Source of the DNA: Halorientalis salina
GTDB lineage: Archaea > Halobacteriota > Halobacteria > Halobacteriales > Haloarculaceae
DNA length: 64,000 nucleotides
Assembly: GCF_005049285.1 (NCBI RefSeq)
Contig: NZ_SOSC01000002.1
Span: 186,001-250,000 of the forward strand
Reading direction: 5' to 3'
A program made the translations under genes and the position numbers. Below are positions 35,556-43,700 of this stretch, piece after piece. Below the pieces are notes generated by a model. That model saw only the letters and a program-made list of their open reading frames with translations, had not been told where the DNA came from and ran no database searches. Each line of letters starts with the position of its first letter. Position 1 is the stretch's first letter.

Positions 35556-36698
35556 CTACAACTGGCCGAGTTTCCGGAGAAGCTGGCCGCGGTACTCCTC
35601 GTCAGAGCGGACATTCTTGAGTTCGAGGACGTTCCGCTCCAGTTTGTCGAGCGCGACGTTGAAGGCCTGTTCGGCACCGTACCCCTCGCCGGAGCCGGCG
35701 ATCTGGCCCTCCGTCGTCCGGAGTCGGATCTGCGACTGGATGAGCGGGGTGCCCCGGAGTTTCTCCTTGTGCTCGTGGAAGCGGACGTGGGCGTGGCGGA
35801 CCTGCATGTCCTGGTACTTGTCGACCACGGCCTCGATGTCCGACCGGATGTCCTCGCGGACGATGGTGTCCAGCAGTTTGATGTTCGTGATCTGGACGTC
35901 CATGTGCTCTTCTTCGGTGTAGGTGAGCGCCCGGAGCACGTCCGTCTTGGTGAGTATGCCCGCGACCTCGCCGTCGTCGTCCTCTGGGGTGACGACCAGC
36001 CCGTTGTAGTCGTTGTCGAGCATCCGCTCGACGGCGGACTTGACAGACTCGTCGAGTGTCGTCGTCGAGACCGGGCTGGACATCACGTCGTAGACCGGGA
36101 TGTCGAGGACGCGGTCGATGTCACCCGCGCGGTCGCCGGTGGTCGTCTTGTCCATGTTCCGGACGACGATGTCGACGATGTCGTGCGTCGTGACCATCCC
36201 GGAGAGGTCACTGTCCTCGTCGAGAACGGGGACACGTGAGATGCTGTGTTCGCGCAGGAGGTTGATAGCGCGCCCGACGTGGGTGTCTTCCGCGACGGTC
36301 ACGACGTTCTCGCTGTAGATGTCGGCGACAGTGAGTGCGTCCAGATTCTCGAGGACGGCTTCGAGGATGGCGTTGGTCGTGACGATGCCCCACAGCCGGT
36401 CGGCCTCGAACACCGGCGCGATGCGCGTCCCGCCCTCGACGAGGACGCGGGCGACCTCCCGCACGTCGTCGGTCCGTTCGACCTTCGGGGCCGAGACCAG
36501 CATCGACTCGGCTTTCATGTCGTCGTTGACGTGTGACTGAACCAACTGGCGCTTCCCGATGACACCAGCGTACTCCCCGTCGTCGGTAACGATGATTCCG
36601 CGGGGGTTCTTGCGCTCGAAGATGGAGCGGACCTTCGAGAGCCGCTCGCCCGTGTCGACCTCGACATAATCACTGGTGGCAATATCGGCAATATCCAT
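35556..36698 (-). CDS. CBS-domain protein with C-terminal ribosome-hibernation-like domain
   Basis: 380 residues from the ATG at 36698 (MDIADIATSDYVEVDTG), preceded by a GGGAG Shine-Dalgarno. Four CBS repeats occur in two Bateman pairs (NPRGIIVTDDGEYAGVIGKR, GTRIAPVFEADRLWGIVTTN, ISRVPVLDEDSDLSGMVTTH, YNGLVVTPEDDDGEVAGILT). From about residue 285 the sequence changes to VQITNIKLLDTIVREDIRS and ends with helices, resembling the HPF/YfiA fold that sits in the decoding centre of resting ribosomes. CBS pairs usually bind adenine nucleotides, so energy-linked ribosome control is a reasonable inference. Confidence 0.9.
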   Translation of the reverse strand: MDIADIATSDYVEVDTGERLSKVRSIFERKNPRGIIVTDDGEYAGVIGKRQLVQSHVNDDMKAESMLVSAPKVERTDDVREVARVLVEGGTRIAPVFEADRLWGIVTTNAILEAVLENLDALTVADIYSENVVTVAEDTHVGRAINLLREHSISRVPVLDEDSDLSGMVTTHDIVDIVVRNMDKTTTGDRAGDIDRVLDIPVYDVMSSPVSTTTLDESVKSAVERMLDNDYNGLVVTPEDDDGEVAGILTKTDVLRALTYTEEEHMDVQITNIKLLDTIVREDIRSDIEAVVDKYQDMQVRHAHVRFHEHKEKLRGTPLIQSQIRLRTTEGQIAGSGEGYGAEQAFNVALDKLERNVLELKNVRSDEEYRGQLLRKLGQL

Positions 36699-36779
36699 CG
36701 TAATCTCCCTTCTGGCTTGGTCACCGGGGGTAATCAAACTTCCCGCTACTTCTTCCCGTCTCCGTCCCGTACTACCGGT

Positions 36780-37127
36780 GTGCTTCCGGACATCACCGTC
36801 TTCGGCCGGTACACCTATCTGGTGACGGAGGTGCTGTGGGGAACCGTTGCCATCGCCCTCGTGACGTACGCCGGCGTCGCCAGGGAGGCCGTTCGCACCA
36901 TCGTCGTCCTCTACCCGTTCGCGTACCTCTGGGACTGGTACACGCTCGAAGTCGGCGTCTTCGCCATTCCACTGCGGACCGGCATCGACCTGCTCGGCAT
37001 CCCCATCGAGGAACACGTCTTCATGATCGTCGTCCCAGCGATGGTCGTCGGTGCCCACGAATCGCTCCGGAAGGCCCTCGACTCCCCGGTCGCCGATGAT
37101 TGTGGCCGTCCCCAGCGCGAAACATAA
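36780..37127 (+). CDS. Single-repeat lycopene-cyclase-domain membrane protein
   Basis: 115 residues from the GTG at 36780 (VLPDITVFGRYTYL); the open frame extends further upstream but would overlap the promoter of the divergent gene. Three hydrophobic segments, with the family motifs YLWDWYTLEVGVFAIP and GIPIEEHVFMIVVPAM. Full lycopene beta-cyclases of this type have two such repeats or two small subunits (CrtYc/CrtYd). Here there is only one, so it may work as a homodimer, pair with a distant partner, or have another role. Confidence 0.78.
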   Translation: MLPDITVFGRYTYLVTEVLWGTVAIALVTYAGVAREAVRTIVVLYPFAYLWDWYTLEVGVFAIPLRTGIDLLGIPIEEHVFMIVVPAMVVGAHESLRKALDSPVADDCGRPQRET

Positions 37128-37316
37128 GCTGGTTCGTCACGGGATACTGGCGGATCGGTATGTTTATTTATTGCAGGTGAAACTGATACATTGTAAGCGG
37201 TTTTCGGGAGAGTGCGTGACATTATATCAGTAAAGGGCCTCCCATGTGGTATTATATCTATCAGAGCAACGCTTTAGGGAATTCACGGACCATCCGTAGG
37301 TAGGAGGGGAGAACCT
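37128..37316. promoter_or_regulatory. Promoter region with repeated ATTATATC boxes
   Basis: 189 bases ahead of the gene at 37317. ATTATATC occurs twice (about 37222 and 37250), roughly 28 bases apart, each able to serve as a TATA box. A purine-rich Shine-Dalgarno (AGGAGGGG, 37302-37309) lies 8 bases before the ATG, so this mRNA is probably leadered, in contrast to most genes here. Confidence 0.5.
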
Positions 37317-37823
37317 ATGGAAACGACTACCGACACCGATCCGGTTCGTCTCGAATTTTACGTGCGCACGCTCTCACCGCCGGGTGCGCGGGCCCGACAG
37401 GAAGCGGTACTCGAGCGCCTCCAGCGGCTCGCGGCGGACGGTCACATCGACGACCTCTACGTGAAGGTCTGGGGCAAACAGATCGATCCGACGACCAGAG
37501 CAGCGGAGACGGATCAGGGACAGTTCATCCTGAATCGCATCGCCGAGTTCAAACAGTGGGCGCTCGCGGAGAACACGACGCTCGAATCGTTCTACCAGAC
37601 GCACGAACAGTCCTCCTCGATCACGGGCGAGGAACACACGAGTATAGTGCTCCCCAAGATGGGACTCGCCGAGTACCACGGCAGCGAACTCGAACAGGTC
37701 GCCCCCTGTACGACCGGCGAGGAGACGTACAGCATCGTCGACCACATCGACGACCTCGAACGCCGTCTGGCCGGGCCGTCGGCCACCGAGCAGGAGACGG
37801 TGTCACCGGTCGCCGAGGAGTAA
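37317..37823 (+). CDS. Conserved haloarchaeal protein, possible HTH regulator
   Basis: 168 residues. N-terminus METTTDTDPVRLEFYVRTLS, then ARARQEAVLERLQRLAADGH, a helix-rich part (LNRIAEFKQWALAENTTLES), TGEEHTSIVLPKMGLAEYHG and a C-terminal YSIVDHIDDLERRLAG. Similar proteins are sometimes annotated as HTH-domain proteins in haloarchaea, but I see no definite DNA-binding motif. Function unknown. Confidence 0.8.
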   Translation: METTTDTDPVRLEFYVRTLSPPGARARQEAVLERLQRLAADGHIDDLYVKVWGKQIDPTTRAAETDQGQFILNRIAEFKQWALAENTTLESFYQTHEQSSSITGEEHTSIVLPKMGLAEYHGSELEQVAPCTTGEETYSIVDHIDDLERRLAGPSATEQETVSPVAEE

Positions 37824-38007
37824 CGCTCCGCAAGCGGGTGGTTCCGTGCCGTCCTTTCTCTTCTCGAACGCCATACTGTAAGCGCCACGACCGTATCCAG
37901 CGTCGCGCCCAACAGCGACTGAAAACGGATCGAAGGGAACCGAAACGCGAGACGAAGCCACTGGGCCAAAACACCGTTGCTGTTACTGGTCGAGTCACGA
38001 GTGTCCG

Positions 38008-38475
38008 ATGCCTTCCCATCGCACGCGCTGGACTCCGATTCCGCTCCGTCTCGGCGTCGGTACCATCATGACCGTGCACGGCCTCGGGAAACTCGGCCTC
38101 GGGCCGCTCGCCAGCCCCGACGGCGTCGCCGGTTTCGCCGAGACCCTGGCCGCACTCGGCGTTCCACTCGCCGCCATCGCCGCCTGGGCCGTCACGCTCC
38201 TCGAGTTCGTCGGCGGATTGTTCGTGCTGGCCGGTCTGTTCGTCCGCTACGTGTCCCTCCTCATGGCGGCCAACATGACCGTCGCCACACTGCTGGTCCA
38301 CCTCCCCAACGGCTTCGCCGTCTCCGACGGCGGCTTCGAGTTCACCGTCCTCCTCGCGCTGGCCTCCCTCTCGCTCGTCCTGTCCGGCCCCGGCACGCTG
38401 TCGCTCGAACGAGCGGTGCTTGGGCACGAGTACCGGCCGCTCTCGTCGGGTGCAGGGGACGAAAGAACAGCGTAA
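38008..38475 (+). CDS. DoxX-family membrane protein
   Basis: 155 residues, four membrane helices. The DoxX pattern is seen in RLGVGTIMTVHGLGKLG, then FAETLAALGVPLAAIAAW, LLEFVGGLFVLAGLF and a final helix (VLLALASLSLVLSGPG). The family is linked with quinone or sulfur redox systems, often as accessory subunits. No partner is nearby, so its role is open. Confidence 0.88.
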   Translation: MPSHRTRWTPIPLRLGVGTIMTVHGLGKLGLGPLASPDGVAGFAETLAALGVPLAAIAAWAVTLLEFVGGLFVLAGLFVRYVSLLMAANMTVATLLVHLPNGFAVSDGGFEFTVLLALASLSLVLSGPGTLSLERAVLGHEYRPLSSGAGDERTA

Positions 38476-38554
38476 CCGATGGCAGTGTTAGGACCCATTC
38501 GACTGAAATTCGAGTAGATTCATCTCGCAACCCAAAAAGTGTCAGAATCCCGAG

Positions 38555-38678
38555 ATGGGTTCGGACGGATTGTGAACCACGAGGACTTCACTTCGTTCGT
38601 CCTCTGGGTTCAAATCCGCCTCACGTCTCAACTACACGACGCGACCGACTCGCTTCGCTCGTCGTGTTGCGTCGTGTA
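38555..38678. repeat. Scar region: repeat of the tRNA-Val 3' end plus nested palindromes
   Basis: Bases 38555-38571 (ATGGGTTCGGACGGATT) repeat exactly the 17 bases at 38688-38704 that end the tRNA-Val gene, in the same orientation. Then follow a palindrome with a fixed-core loop (38581-38604, arms GAGGAC/GTCCTC) whose outer arm contains TTCAAATCCG, an inverted T-arm sequence. A second nested palindrome (38633-38678, 10-bp outer arms) surrounds TCGCTTCGCTC. The layout is that of an att duplication left by an element integrated at the tRNA, now almost entirely lost. Confidence 0.7.
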
Positions 38679-38688
38679 AAATTTTCTA

Positions 38689-38763
38689 TGGGTTCGGACG
38701 GATTTGAACCGTCGGCCTCCTCCATGTCAAGGAGGTGTCGTAACCGGTCTAGACCACGAACCC
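38689..38763 (-). tRNA. tRNA-Val(GAC)
   Basis: 75 bases, read on the minus strand. The 7-bp acceptor stem GGGTTCG/CGAACCC is perfect, discriminator A. The anticodon loop TTGACAT is closed by CCTCC/GGAGG, giving anticodon GAC (valine). T-loop TTCAAAT is standard. CCA is not encoded. No intron is needed to fold it. Confidence 0.96.
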
Positions 38764-38910
38764 TGATTGCACTCAACCGTAATCGGCAGTGGTAATTGAA
38801 GGTTTCGGATTCGGTATCACCGTGCCGTCTGCCAATCATGGCCACAGGTGAAGTATCTCCAACAGCAGGCAGATCACGACAATAGCGGTGCTGTTGCTTC
38901 AAGCCTACGC

Positions 38911-39001
38911 ACGGGCGCGAACGAAGTGAGCGCCCGCCTTTTTTGGTCCAGATTTTTTGGCCAGGGTCGAGCGAAGCGAGACCCTGGTGAAAAAGGTGGG
39001 T
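38911..39001. repeat. Composite hairpin element type 1, copy B
   Basis: First hairpin 38912-38936 (7-bp arms CGGGCGC/GCGCCCG, core GAACGAAGTGA). Linker CTTTTTTGGTCCAG, then ATTTTTTGG. Second hairpin 38961-38987 (8-bp arms CCAGGGTC/GACCCTGG, core GAGCGAAGCGA). Tail TGAAAAAGGTGGGT. Same order as 1371-1485, with entirely different arms. It lies directly upstream of the trp operon promoter. Confidence 0.85.
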
Positions 39002-39067
39002 GCGAAGCGCTTAAGTCGATGTACGGATTTGTGCATTACAACACGAACAAGTCCATTGGTGACCACA
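39002..39067 (+). promoter_or_regulatory. trp operon promoter region
   Basis: A GCTTAAGTCG box (about 39008-39017) sits about 55 bases before the trpD ATG at 39068 and is followed by AT-rich DNA with ATTACAACACGAAC. This would give a short 5' leader. I see no attenuator-like run of Trp codons. Confidence 0.4.
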
Positions 39068-40069
39068 ATGCAGGAATACATCGAACGAGTCAGCGAGGGC
39101 GAGGATTTGACGCTCGAAGAGGCACAGACCGCCGCGACGCGCGTCTTCGAGGAGGCGACGGAGGCACAGATCGGGGCGCTGCTGGCGGCGCTGCGGGCGA
39201 AAGGCGAGACCGAGGCCGAAATCGCGGGGTTCGCACAGGGGATGCGGGGGGCCGCACGGACCATCAACCCTGATCGAACGCCGCTGGTCGACACCTGCGG
39301 CACCGGTGGGGACGACTACGACACGATCAACGTCTCGACGACGAGCGCGATCGTCGCGAGCGGGGCGGGCGTGCCCATCGCCAAGCACGGCAACTACTCG
39401 GTGTCGTCCTCGTCGGGGAGCGCCGACGTGCTGGAGGTCGCGGGCGTCAACGTCGAGGCCGAACCGCCAGCGGTGGAGGCAGCCATCGAGGAGAGCGGGA
39501 TCGGGTTCATGCTCGCACCGGTCTTCCACCCGGCGATGAAGGCCGTCATCGGGCCGCGGAAAGAGTTGGGGATGCGGACGATCTTCAACATTCTCGGCCC
39601 GCTGACGAACCCCGCCGGTGCGGACGCGCAGGTACTCGGCGTGTACGACGACGAGCTGGTGCCGTTGATCGCGAACGCGCTGTCGCACATGCCCGTCGAG
39701 CACGCGCTGGTCGTCCACGGCTCCGGGCTGGACGAGATCACGATCCACGACGAGACGACCGTCGCCGAGGTCGAGGGTGAGACCGTCGAGGAGTACACCA
39801 TCGAGCCGGCAGATCTGAACCTCGAAGCGGCCCCCATCGACGAGGTTGCGGGCGGGTCGCCCGAGGAGAACGCAGCGGACCTCCGCGGCATCGTCGAGGG
39901 CGACGTGACCGGCCCCAAACGGGACATCATCCTCGCGAACGCGGGCGCGGCCATCTACGTCTCGGGCGAGGTCGACTCCCACCGGGAAGGCGTCGAGGTC
40001 GCCCGGCAGGCTATCGAGTCCGGCCGCGCCGCCGAGAAACTATCCGAGTTGTGTTCGGAGCAGGCATGA
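39068..40069 (+). CDS. trpD: Anthranilate phosphoribosyltransferase
   Basis: 333 residues from the ATG at 39068 (MQEYIERVSEGEDLTLE). Joins anthranilate and PRPP, step two of tryptophan synthesis. PRPP motif VDTCGTGGDDYDTINVST, KHGNYSVSSSSGSAD, and the anthranilate region PVFHPAMKAVIGPRKELG with ILGPLTNPAGA are intact. Stop overlaps the trpF start (ATGA). Confidence 0.96.
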   Translation: MQEYIERVSEGEDLTLEEAQTAATRVFEEATEAQIGALLAALRAKGETEAEIAGFAQGMRGAARTINPDRTPLVDTCGTGGDDYDTINVSTTSAIVASGAGVPIAKHGNYSVSSSSGSADVLEVAGVNVEAEPPAVEAAIEESGIGFMLAPVFHPAMKAVIGPRKELGMRTIFNILGPLTNPAGADAQVLGVYDDELVPLIANALSHMPVEHALVVHGSGLDEITIHDETTVAEVEGETVEEYTIEPADLNLEAAPIDEVAGGSPEENAADLRGIVEGDVTGPKRDIILANAGAAIYVSGEVDSHREGVEVARQAIESGRAAEKLSELCSEQA

Positions 40070-40707
40070 CGCGGGCCAAGGTCTGTGGGATCACCCGCGA
40101 GTCGGACCTCGACGCGGCGGTCGAGGCGGGCGCGGACGCCCTCGGCTTCACCGCCGAGGTGACGGTCGATACCCCCCGAGAGATCGAACTCGACCGCGCG
40201 GCCGACCTCGTCGAGTCCGTGCCACCGTTCGTCACGAGCGTACTGGTCACCATGCCCGAAACCGTCGAGCAAGCCGTCGAGGTAGTCGAGCAGGTCGGCC
40301 CCGACGCGGTGCAACTTCACGGGGCGCTCGGACCCGACGAAATCGCAGCCGTCGGCAATCAGATGCCCTCGAAGGTAATCGCCGCTGTCGACGCCGAGGA
40401 AGCGAACATCGACGCGTACGCCGACGCCGCGGACGCGCTGCTTGTCGACTCGGTGGACGAACAGGGCGGTGGCGGCACGGGCGAGACACACGACTGGGAA
40501 CGGACGCGGGACCTGGTGACGGACCTCGAGGTGCCCGTGATTCTGGCCGGCGGACTGACGCCCGAGAACGTCGCCGAGGCGGTCGAGACCGTGCGGCCGT
40601 TCGCGGTCGACGTGGCCAGCGGGGTCGAATCGGACGGCGGAGTCAAGGATCGGGCGGCAGTCCGAGCATTCGTCGAGCGGGCCACGCGCGCCCCGGTGGA
40701 AGCATGA
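40066..40707 (+). CDS. trpF: Phosphoribosylanthranilate isomerase
   Basis: 213 residues from the ATG at 40066 (MTRAKVCGITRESDL). A TIM-barrel enzyme converting PRA to CdRP. KVCGIT (catalytic Cys) and the phosphate-binding end ILAGGLTPENVAEAV, then VDVASGVES with its catalytic Asp, are intact. ATGA overlaps with both neighbours show translational coupling. Confidence 0.95.
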   Translation: MTRAKVCGITRESDLDAAVEAGADALGFTAEVTVDTPREIELDRAADLVESVPPFVTSVLVTMPETVEQAVEVVEQVGPDAVQLHGALGPDEIAAVGNQMPSKVIAAVDAEEANIDAYADAADALLVDSVDEQGGGGTGETHDWERTRDLVTDLEVPVILAGGLTPENVAEAVETVRPFAVDVASGVESDGGVKDRAAVRAFVERATRAPVEA

Positions 40708-42362
40708 GCGTGATGGACACGACGCGAGAGGAATTCATCGAGTTAGCAGACGGGGACCGCCCGGCCGTCGTCCGCGTCGCCGCGGACCTCGGCGTCGAGG
40801 TCGAACCCCTGGCCGCCTACGCCGCACTGACCGGCCGGACGACTGACGCCGACCCCGCGCCTTACGCGTTCCTGCTCGAAAGCGCCGAGAAGATCGCATC
40901 CAGCGACCCGGACGGGGCTTTTGCCCCCTCGATGGAGGAGCGCCACGCCCGCTACTCGTTCGTGGGCTACGACCCCGAGGCGGTCGTGACCGTCGACGGC
41001 GACGAGACGACCGTCGAGACGTTCGACGACCGGTACGCCGACTACGTGTCGCCGGACCCCGAGGGGGACACCGTCGATAGCCTCCGAGGAGCGCTCCCAG
41101 AGGCCGCGCTCCGGGGATTCAACGGCGAGGACCGCCAGCACCTGGAGGGCGGTCTCGTGGGCTTTCTCTCCTACGACGCCGTCTACGACCTCTGGCTCGA
41201 GGAGGTCGGGCTCGACAGTCCCGACTCACGATACCCCGACGCCCAGTTCGTCCTGAACACGAAGACGCTGGTGTTCGACGACATCGAGGACACCGTCTCG
41301 CTGGTGTTCACGCCCCTCCTGACGCCGGGCGAGGACGCCGGCGAGCGCTACGACGAGCTGCTGGCGGAGGCCGACCGCGTGGCCGACCTGCTGGCTGGCG
41401 ACGTCGAGGTCGAGACCGGCGGGTTCACGCTCGACCACGAGACGGCGGGCCCACGCGAGGAGTACGAGGACGCCGTCCGCACCGCCAAGGAGCACGTCCT
41501 CGACGGCGACATCTACCAGGGCGTGATCTCCCGCAAGCGGGAACTGTACGGCGACGTGGACCCGCTGGGGTTCTACGAGTCCCTACGGGCTGTCAACCCC
41601 TCGCCGTACATGTACCTGATCGGGTACGACGGGCTGACCATCGTCGGTGCGAGCCCTGAGACGCTCATCTCGGTCAGGGGCCGAGACGTGATGTCGAACC
41701 CCATCGCGGGGACCTGCGACCGCGGGTCGAGTCCGGTCGAGGACCGACGGCTCGCGGGGGAGATGCTCGCAGACGGGAAGGAGCGCGCCGAGCACACGAT
41801 GCTGGTCGACCTCGCACGCAACGACGTTCGCCGGGTGTCCGAACCGGGAAGCGTCCGCGTCGAGGAGTTCATGAACGTCCTCAAGTACTCACACGTCCAG
41901 CACATCGAATCGACGGTGACGGGCACGCTGTCGACCGAGTCGGATTCCTTCGACGCGACCCGGGCGGCGTTCCCGGCGGGGACGCTCTCTGGCGCACCGA
42001 AGATCCGGGCGATGGAGATCATCGACGACCTCGAACGCTCGCCACGGGGCGTCTACGGCGGCGGCGTCGGCTACTACTCCTGGACCGGCGACGCCGACTT
42101 CGCCATCGTCATCCGGACGGCGACTGTCGAATCGGGGATCGGCCCCTACACCGCGGACATGGACGACGATTCAGACCGCATCACGGTCCAGGCCGGCGCG
42201 GGCATCGTCGCCGACAGCGACCCGGCGAGCGAGTACTACGAGACAGAAAAGAAGATGAACGGCGTGCTCACGGCCCTGAATCGCATCGCGGACGCCGACG
42301 TGAGTGCCGACAGCGAGCCCGTCACTGACGGAGCCGAACCCACCGAGGGGGTGGAGCAATGA
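40704..42362 (+). CDS. trpE: Anthranilate synthase component I
   Basis: 552 residues. Uses chorismate and ammonia to give anthranilate. The chorismate-binding core is in the C-terminal half: QGVISRKRELYGDVDP, VGASPETLISVRG, NPIAGTCDRG, LVDLARND and AGTLSGAPKIRAMEIIDDLE. The N-terminal part carries the regulatory region, with LLESAEK near residue 55, where the Trp-binding motif LLES normally lies. Feedback inhibition is therefore likely. Confidence 0.96.
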   Translation: MSVMDTTREEFIELADGDRPAVVRVAADLGVEVEPLAAYAALTGRTTDADPAPYAFLLESAEKIASSDPDGAFAPSMEERHARYSFVGYDPEAVVTVDGDETTVETFDDRYADYVSPDPEGDTVDSLRGALPEAALRGFNGEDRQHLEGGLVGFLSYDAVYDLWLEEVGLDSPDSRYPDAQFVLNTKTLVFDDIEDTVSLVFTPLLTPGEDAGERYDELLAEADRVADLLAGDVEVETGGFTLDHETAGPREEYEDAVRTAKEHVLDGDIYQGVISRKRELYGDVDPLGFYESLRAVNPSPYMYLIGYDGLTIVGASPETLISVRGRDVMSNPIAGTCDRGSSPVEDRRLAGEMLADGKERAEHTMLVDLARNDVRRVSEPGSVRVEEFMNVLKYSHVQHIESTVTGTLSTESDSFDATRAAFPAGTLSGAPKIRAMEIIDDLERSPRGVYGGGVGYYSWTGDADFAIVIRTATVESGIGPYTADMDDDSDRITVQAGAGIVADSDPASEYYETEKKMNGVLTALNRIADADVSADSEPVTDGAEPTEGVEQ

Positions 42363-43033
42363 CGGCACAGACCACCGGAACCGAGACCGACAGCGACACC
42401 AGGCAGGTGCTGTTCGTCGACAACTTCGACTCGTTCACGTACAACCTCGTGGAGTACACCGACGTGGCGCTCAGCGCGACGGCGGACCACGCGGCGGGAG
42501 ACGGGGCTGTCGGCGGCAGCGACCACGCGGAGACGACGGTCCGTCGGAACACCGCGTCGCTCGAAGACGTTCGCGAGATCGATCCCGACGGGATCGTCAT
42601 CAGTCCCGGCCCGGGCCATCCCAGGAACGACCGCGACGTTGGCGTGACGATGGACGTCCTCGACGAGGTGAGTCCCGAGGTCCCGACGCTCGGCGTCTGT
42701 CTCGGACTGGAGGCGGCCGTCTACGCCTACGGCGGGGACGTCGGGCGGGCACCGAAACCGGTCCACGGTAAGGCCGTCCCGATCCAGCACGACGGCGAGG
42801 GCGTCTTCGCCGGACTGGATCAGGGGTTCCAGGGCGGTCGGTATCACTCACTGGTCGCCACGTCGGTCCCGGACTGTTTCGAGGTCACCGCCACCTGCGA
42901 GAGCGACGAGGGAGACCTCGTGATGGGAATCCGCCACCGCGAGCACCCCATCGAGTGCGTGCAGTTCCACCCCGAATCCGTGCTGACGGCCGTGGGCCAC
43001 GACATCATCGAGAACTTCCTCGAATCGGTCTGA
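42359..43033 (+). CDS. trpG: Anthranilate synthase component II (glutamine amidotransferase)
   Basis: 224 residues. A class I glutamine amidotransferase supplying NH3 to TrpE. FVDNFDSFTYNLVEY, SPGPGHP, the nucleophile Cys in LGVCLGLEA, and the His/Glu in VQFHPESVLT are all present. The nucleophile elbow reads GVCLGLEA rather than the commoner GVCLGHQ, a small variation. Last gene of the trpDFEG operon. Confidence 0.95.
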   Translation: MTAQTTGTETDSDTRQVLFVDNFDSFTYNLVEYTDVALSATADHAAGDGAVGGSDHAETTVRRNTASLEDVREIDPDGIVISPGPGHPRNDRDVGVTMDVLDEVSPEVPTLGVCLGLEAAVYAYGGDVGRAPKPVHGKAVPIQHDGEGVFAGLDQGFQGGRYHSLVATSVPDCFEVTATCESDEGDLVMGIRHREHPIECVQFHPESVLTAVGHDIIENFLESV

Positions 43034-43046
43034 GACGAAGCTCGCC

Positions 43047-43262
43047 TCACCCGGCGATCAGCAGGTTACTGACGACCGGCAGACCGAGGCCGAGCACCTG
43101 CTCCAGGACGAGTGCCGCACCGAGGACGATCAGTCCGACGACGGCGACTTTGATCGCGAGGCTGATGACGAATCTGAGGAGGATGACCGCTCCGACGAGC
43201 ACGAGGAGCGCCCCCACGGCCCCCGGCACCGAGGCCAACTGACCGAGTTGTAACGGTATCAT
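43047..43262 (-). CDS. Small two-helix membrane protein
   Basis: 71 residues, of which nearly all are hydrophobic: VPGAVGALLVLVGAVILLRF and IKVAVVGLIVLGAALVLEQV. No charged or catalytic motif. Possibly a membrane assembly or stress protein. It is convergent with trpG, 13 bases apart. Confidence 0.75.
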   Translation of the reverse strand: MIPLQLGQLASVPGAVGALLVLVGAVILLRFVISLAIKVAVVGLIVLGAALVLEQVLGLGLPVVSNLLIAG

Positions 43263-43700
43263 ACCTGAACGTCATAGCCACGGAACATAAACGATGGTGG
43301 CCGCGACCCCGCTATCGAGCGGCGGTTCTGTCGACGAATGAATACGTATATACGGGCGTCCGAGATCGACATCGCCGGGCCGCTCGTGGCTCGAAACCTA
43401 CACATCGCGAGAGGTCACGCAGCGGCCGCCCAGCCCCGGTCGAGAGCTGTCTCGAAAGGTGCAAATGTTGCCACCGAACCCCCGACGATTTCCACTGGAA
43501 GGAGACACTTCGTCCGTCGGTTCACCGGGGTGATGTTCCACTTTCACTCTGGTCTGGTAGGCATTAAGACGGACCGCCACATTGGCTAGCAGCGTAGACA
43601 ACACGCCCGTAGTCAGTCACATGCGGGTACGGACTTACACAATAGTGACAACTGTATCGGGACGGTAGATCGACCCAACGAAAAGGGTTATCCGTAACCC
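43263..43700. promoter_or_regulatory. Long upstream region of the ribonucleotide reductase locus
   Basis: 438 bases without a convincing gene; short open frames here lack haloarchaeal composition. A perfect hairpin GGGTTA-TCCG-TAACCC occupies 43685-43700, and its last base abuts the ATG of the 30-codon frame. AT-rich boxes at about 43345-43355 (ACGTATATACG) and 43633-43650 (TTACACAATAGTGAC) could be promoters. I could not support a riboswitch. Confidence 0.5.

Noticed and set aside
38889-39000. Coding sequence start of trpD at 38957
   Set aside because: The extra 37 codons lie over the composite repeat element and have no homology; the ATG at 39068 matches the family start.
43430-43570. Possible cobalamin riboswitch before the B12-dependent reductase (GGTGCAAAT, CCACTGGAAGGAGAC pieces)
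   Set aside because: Only scattered words resemble the B12 box and core, the order and spacing do not fit, and I cannot fold it. An Infernal search with RF00174 would decide.
43338-43589. 83-codon open frame on the plus strand upstream of the reductase
   Set aside because: Composition is basic and His/Arg-rich, unlike haloarchaeal proteins, and there is no recognisable domain. Likely chance in GC-rich DNA.
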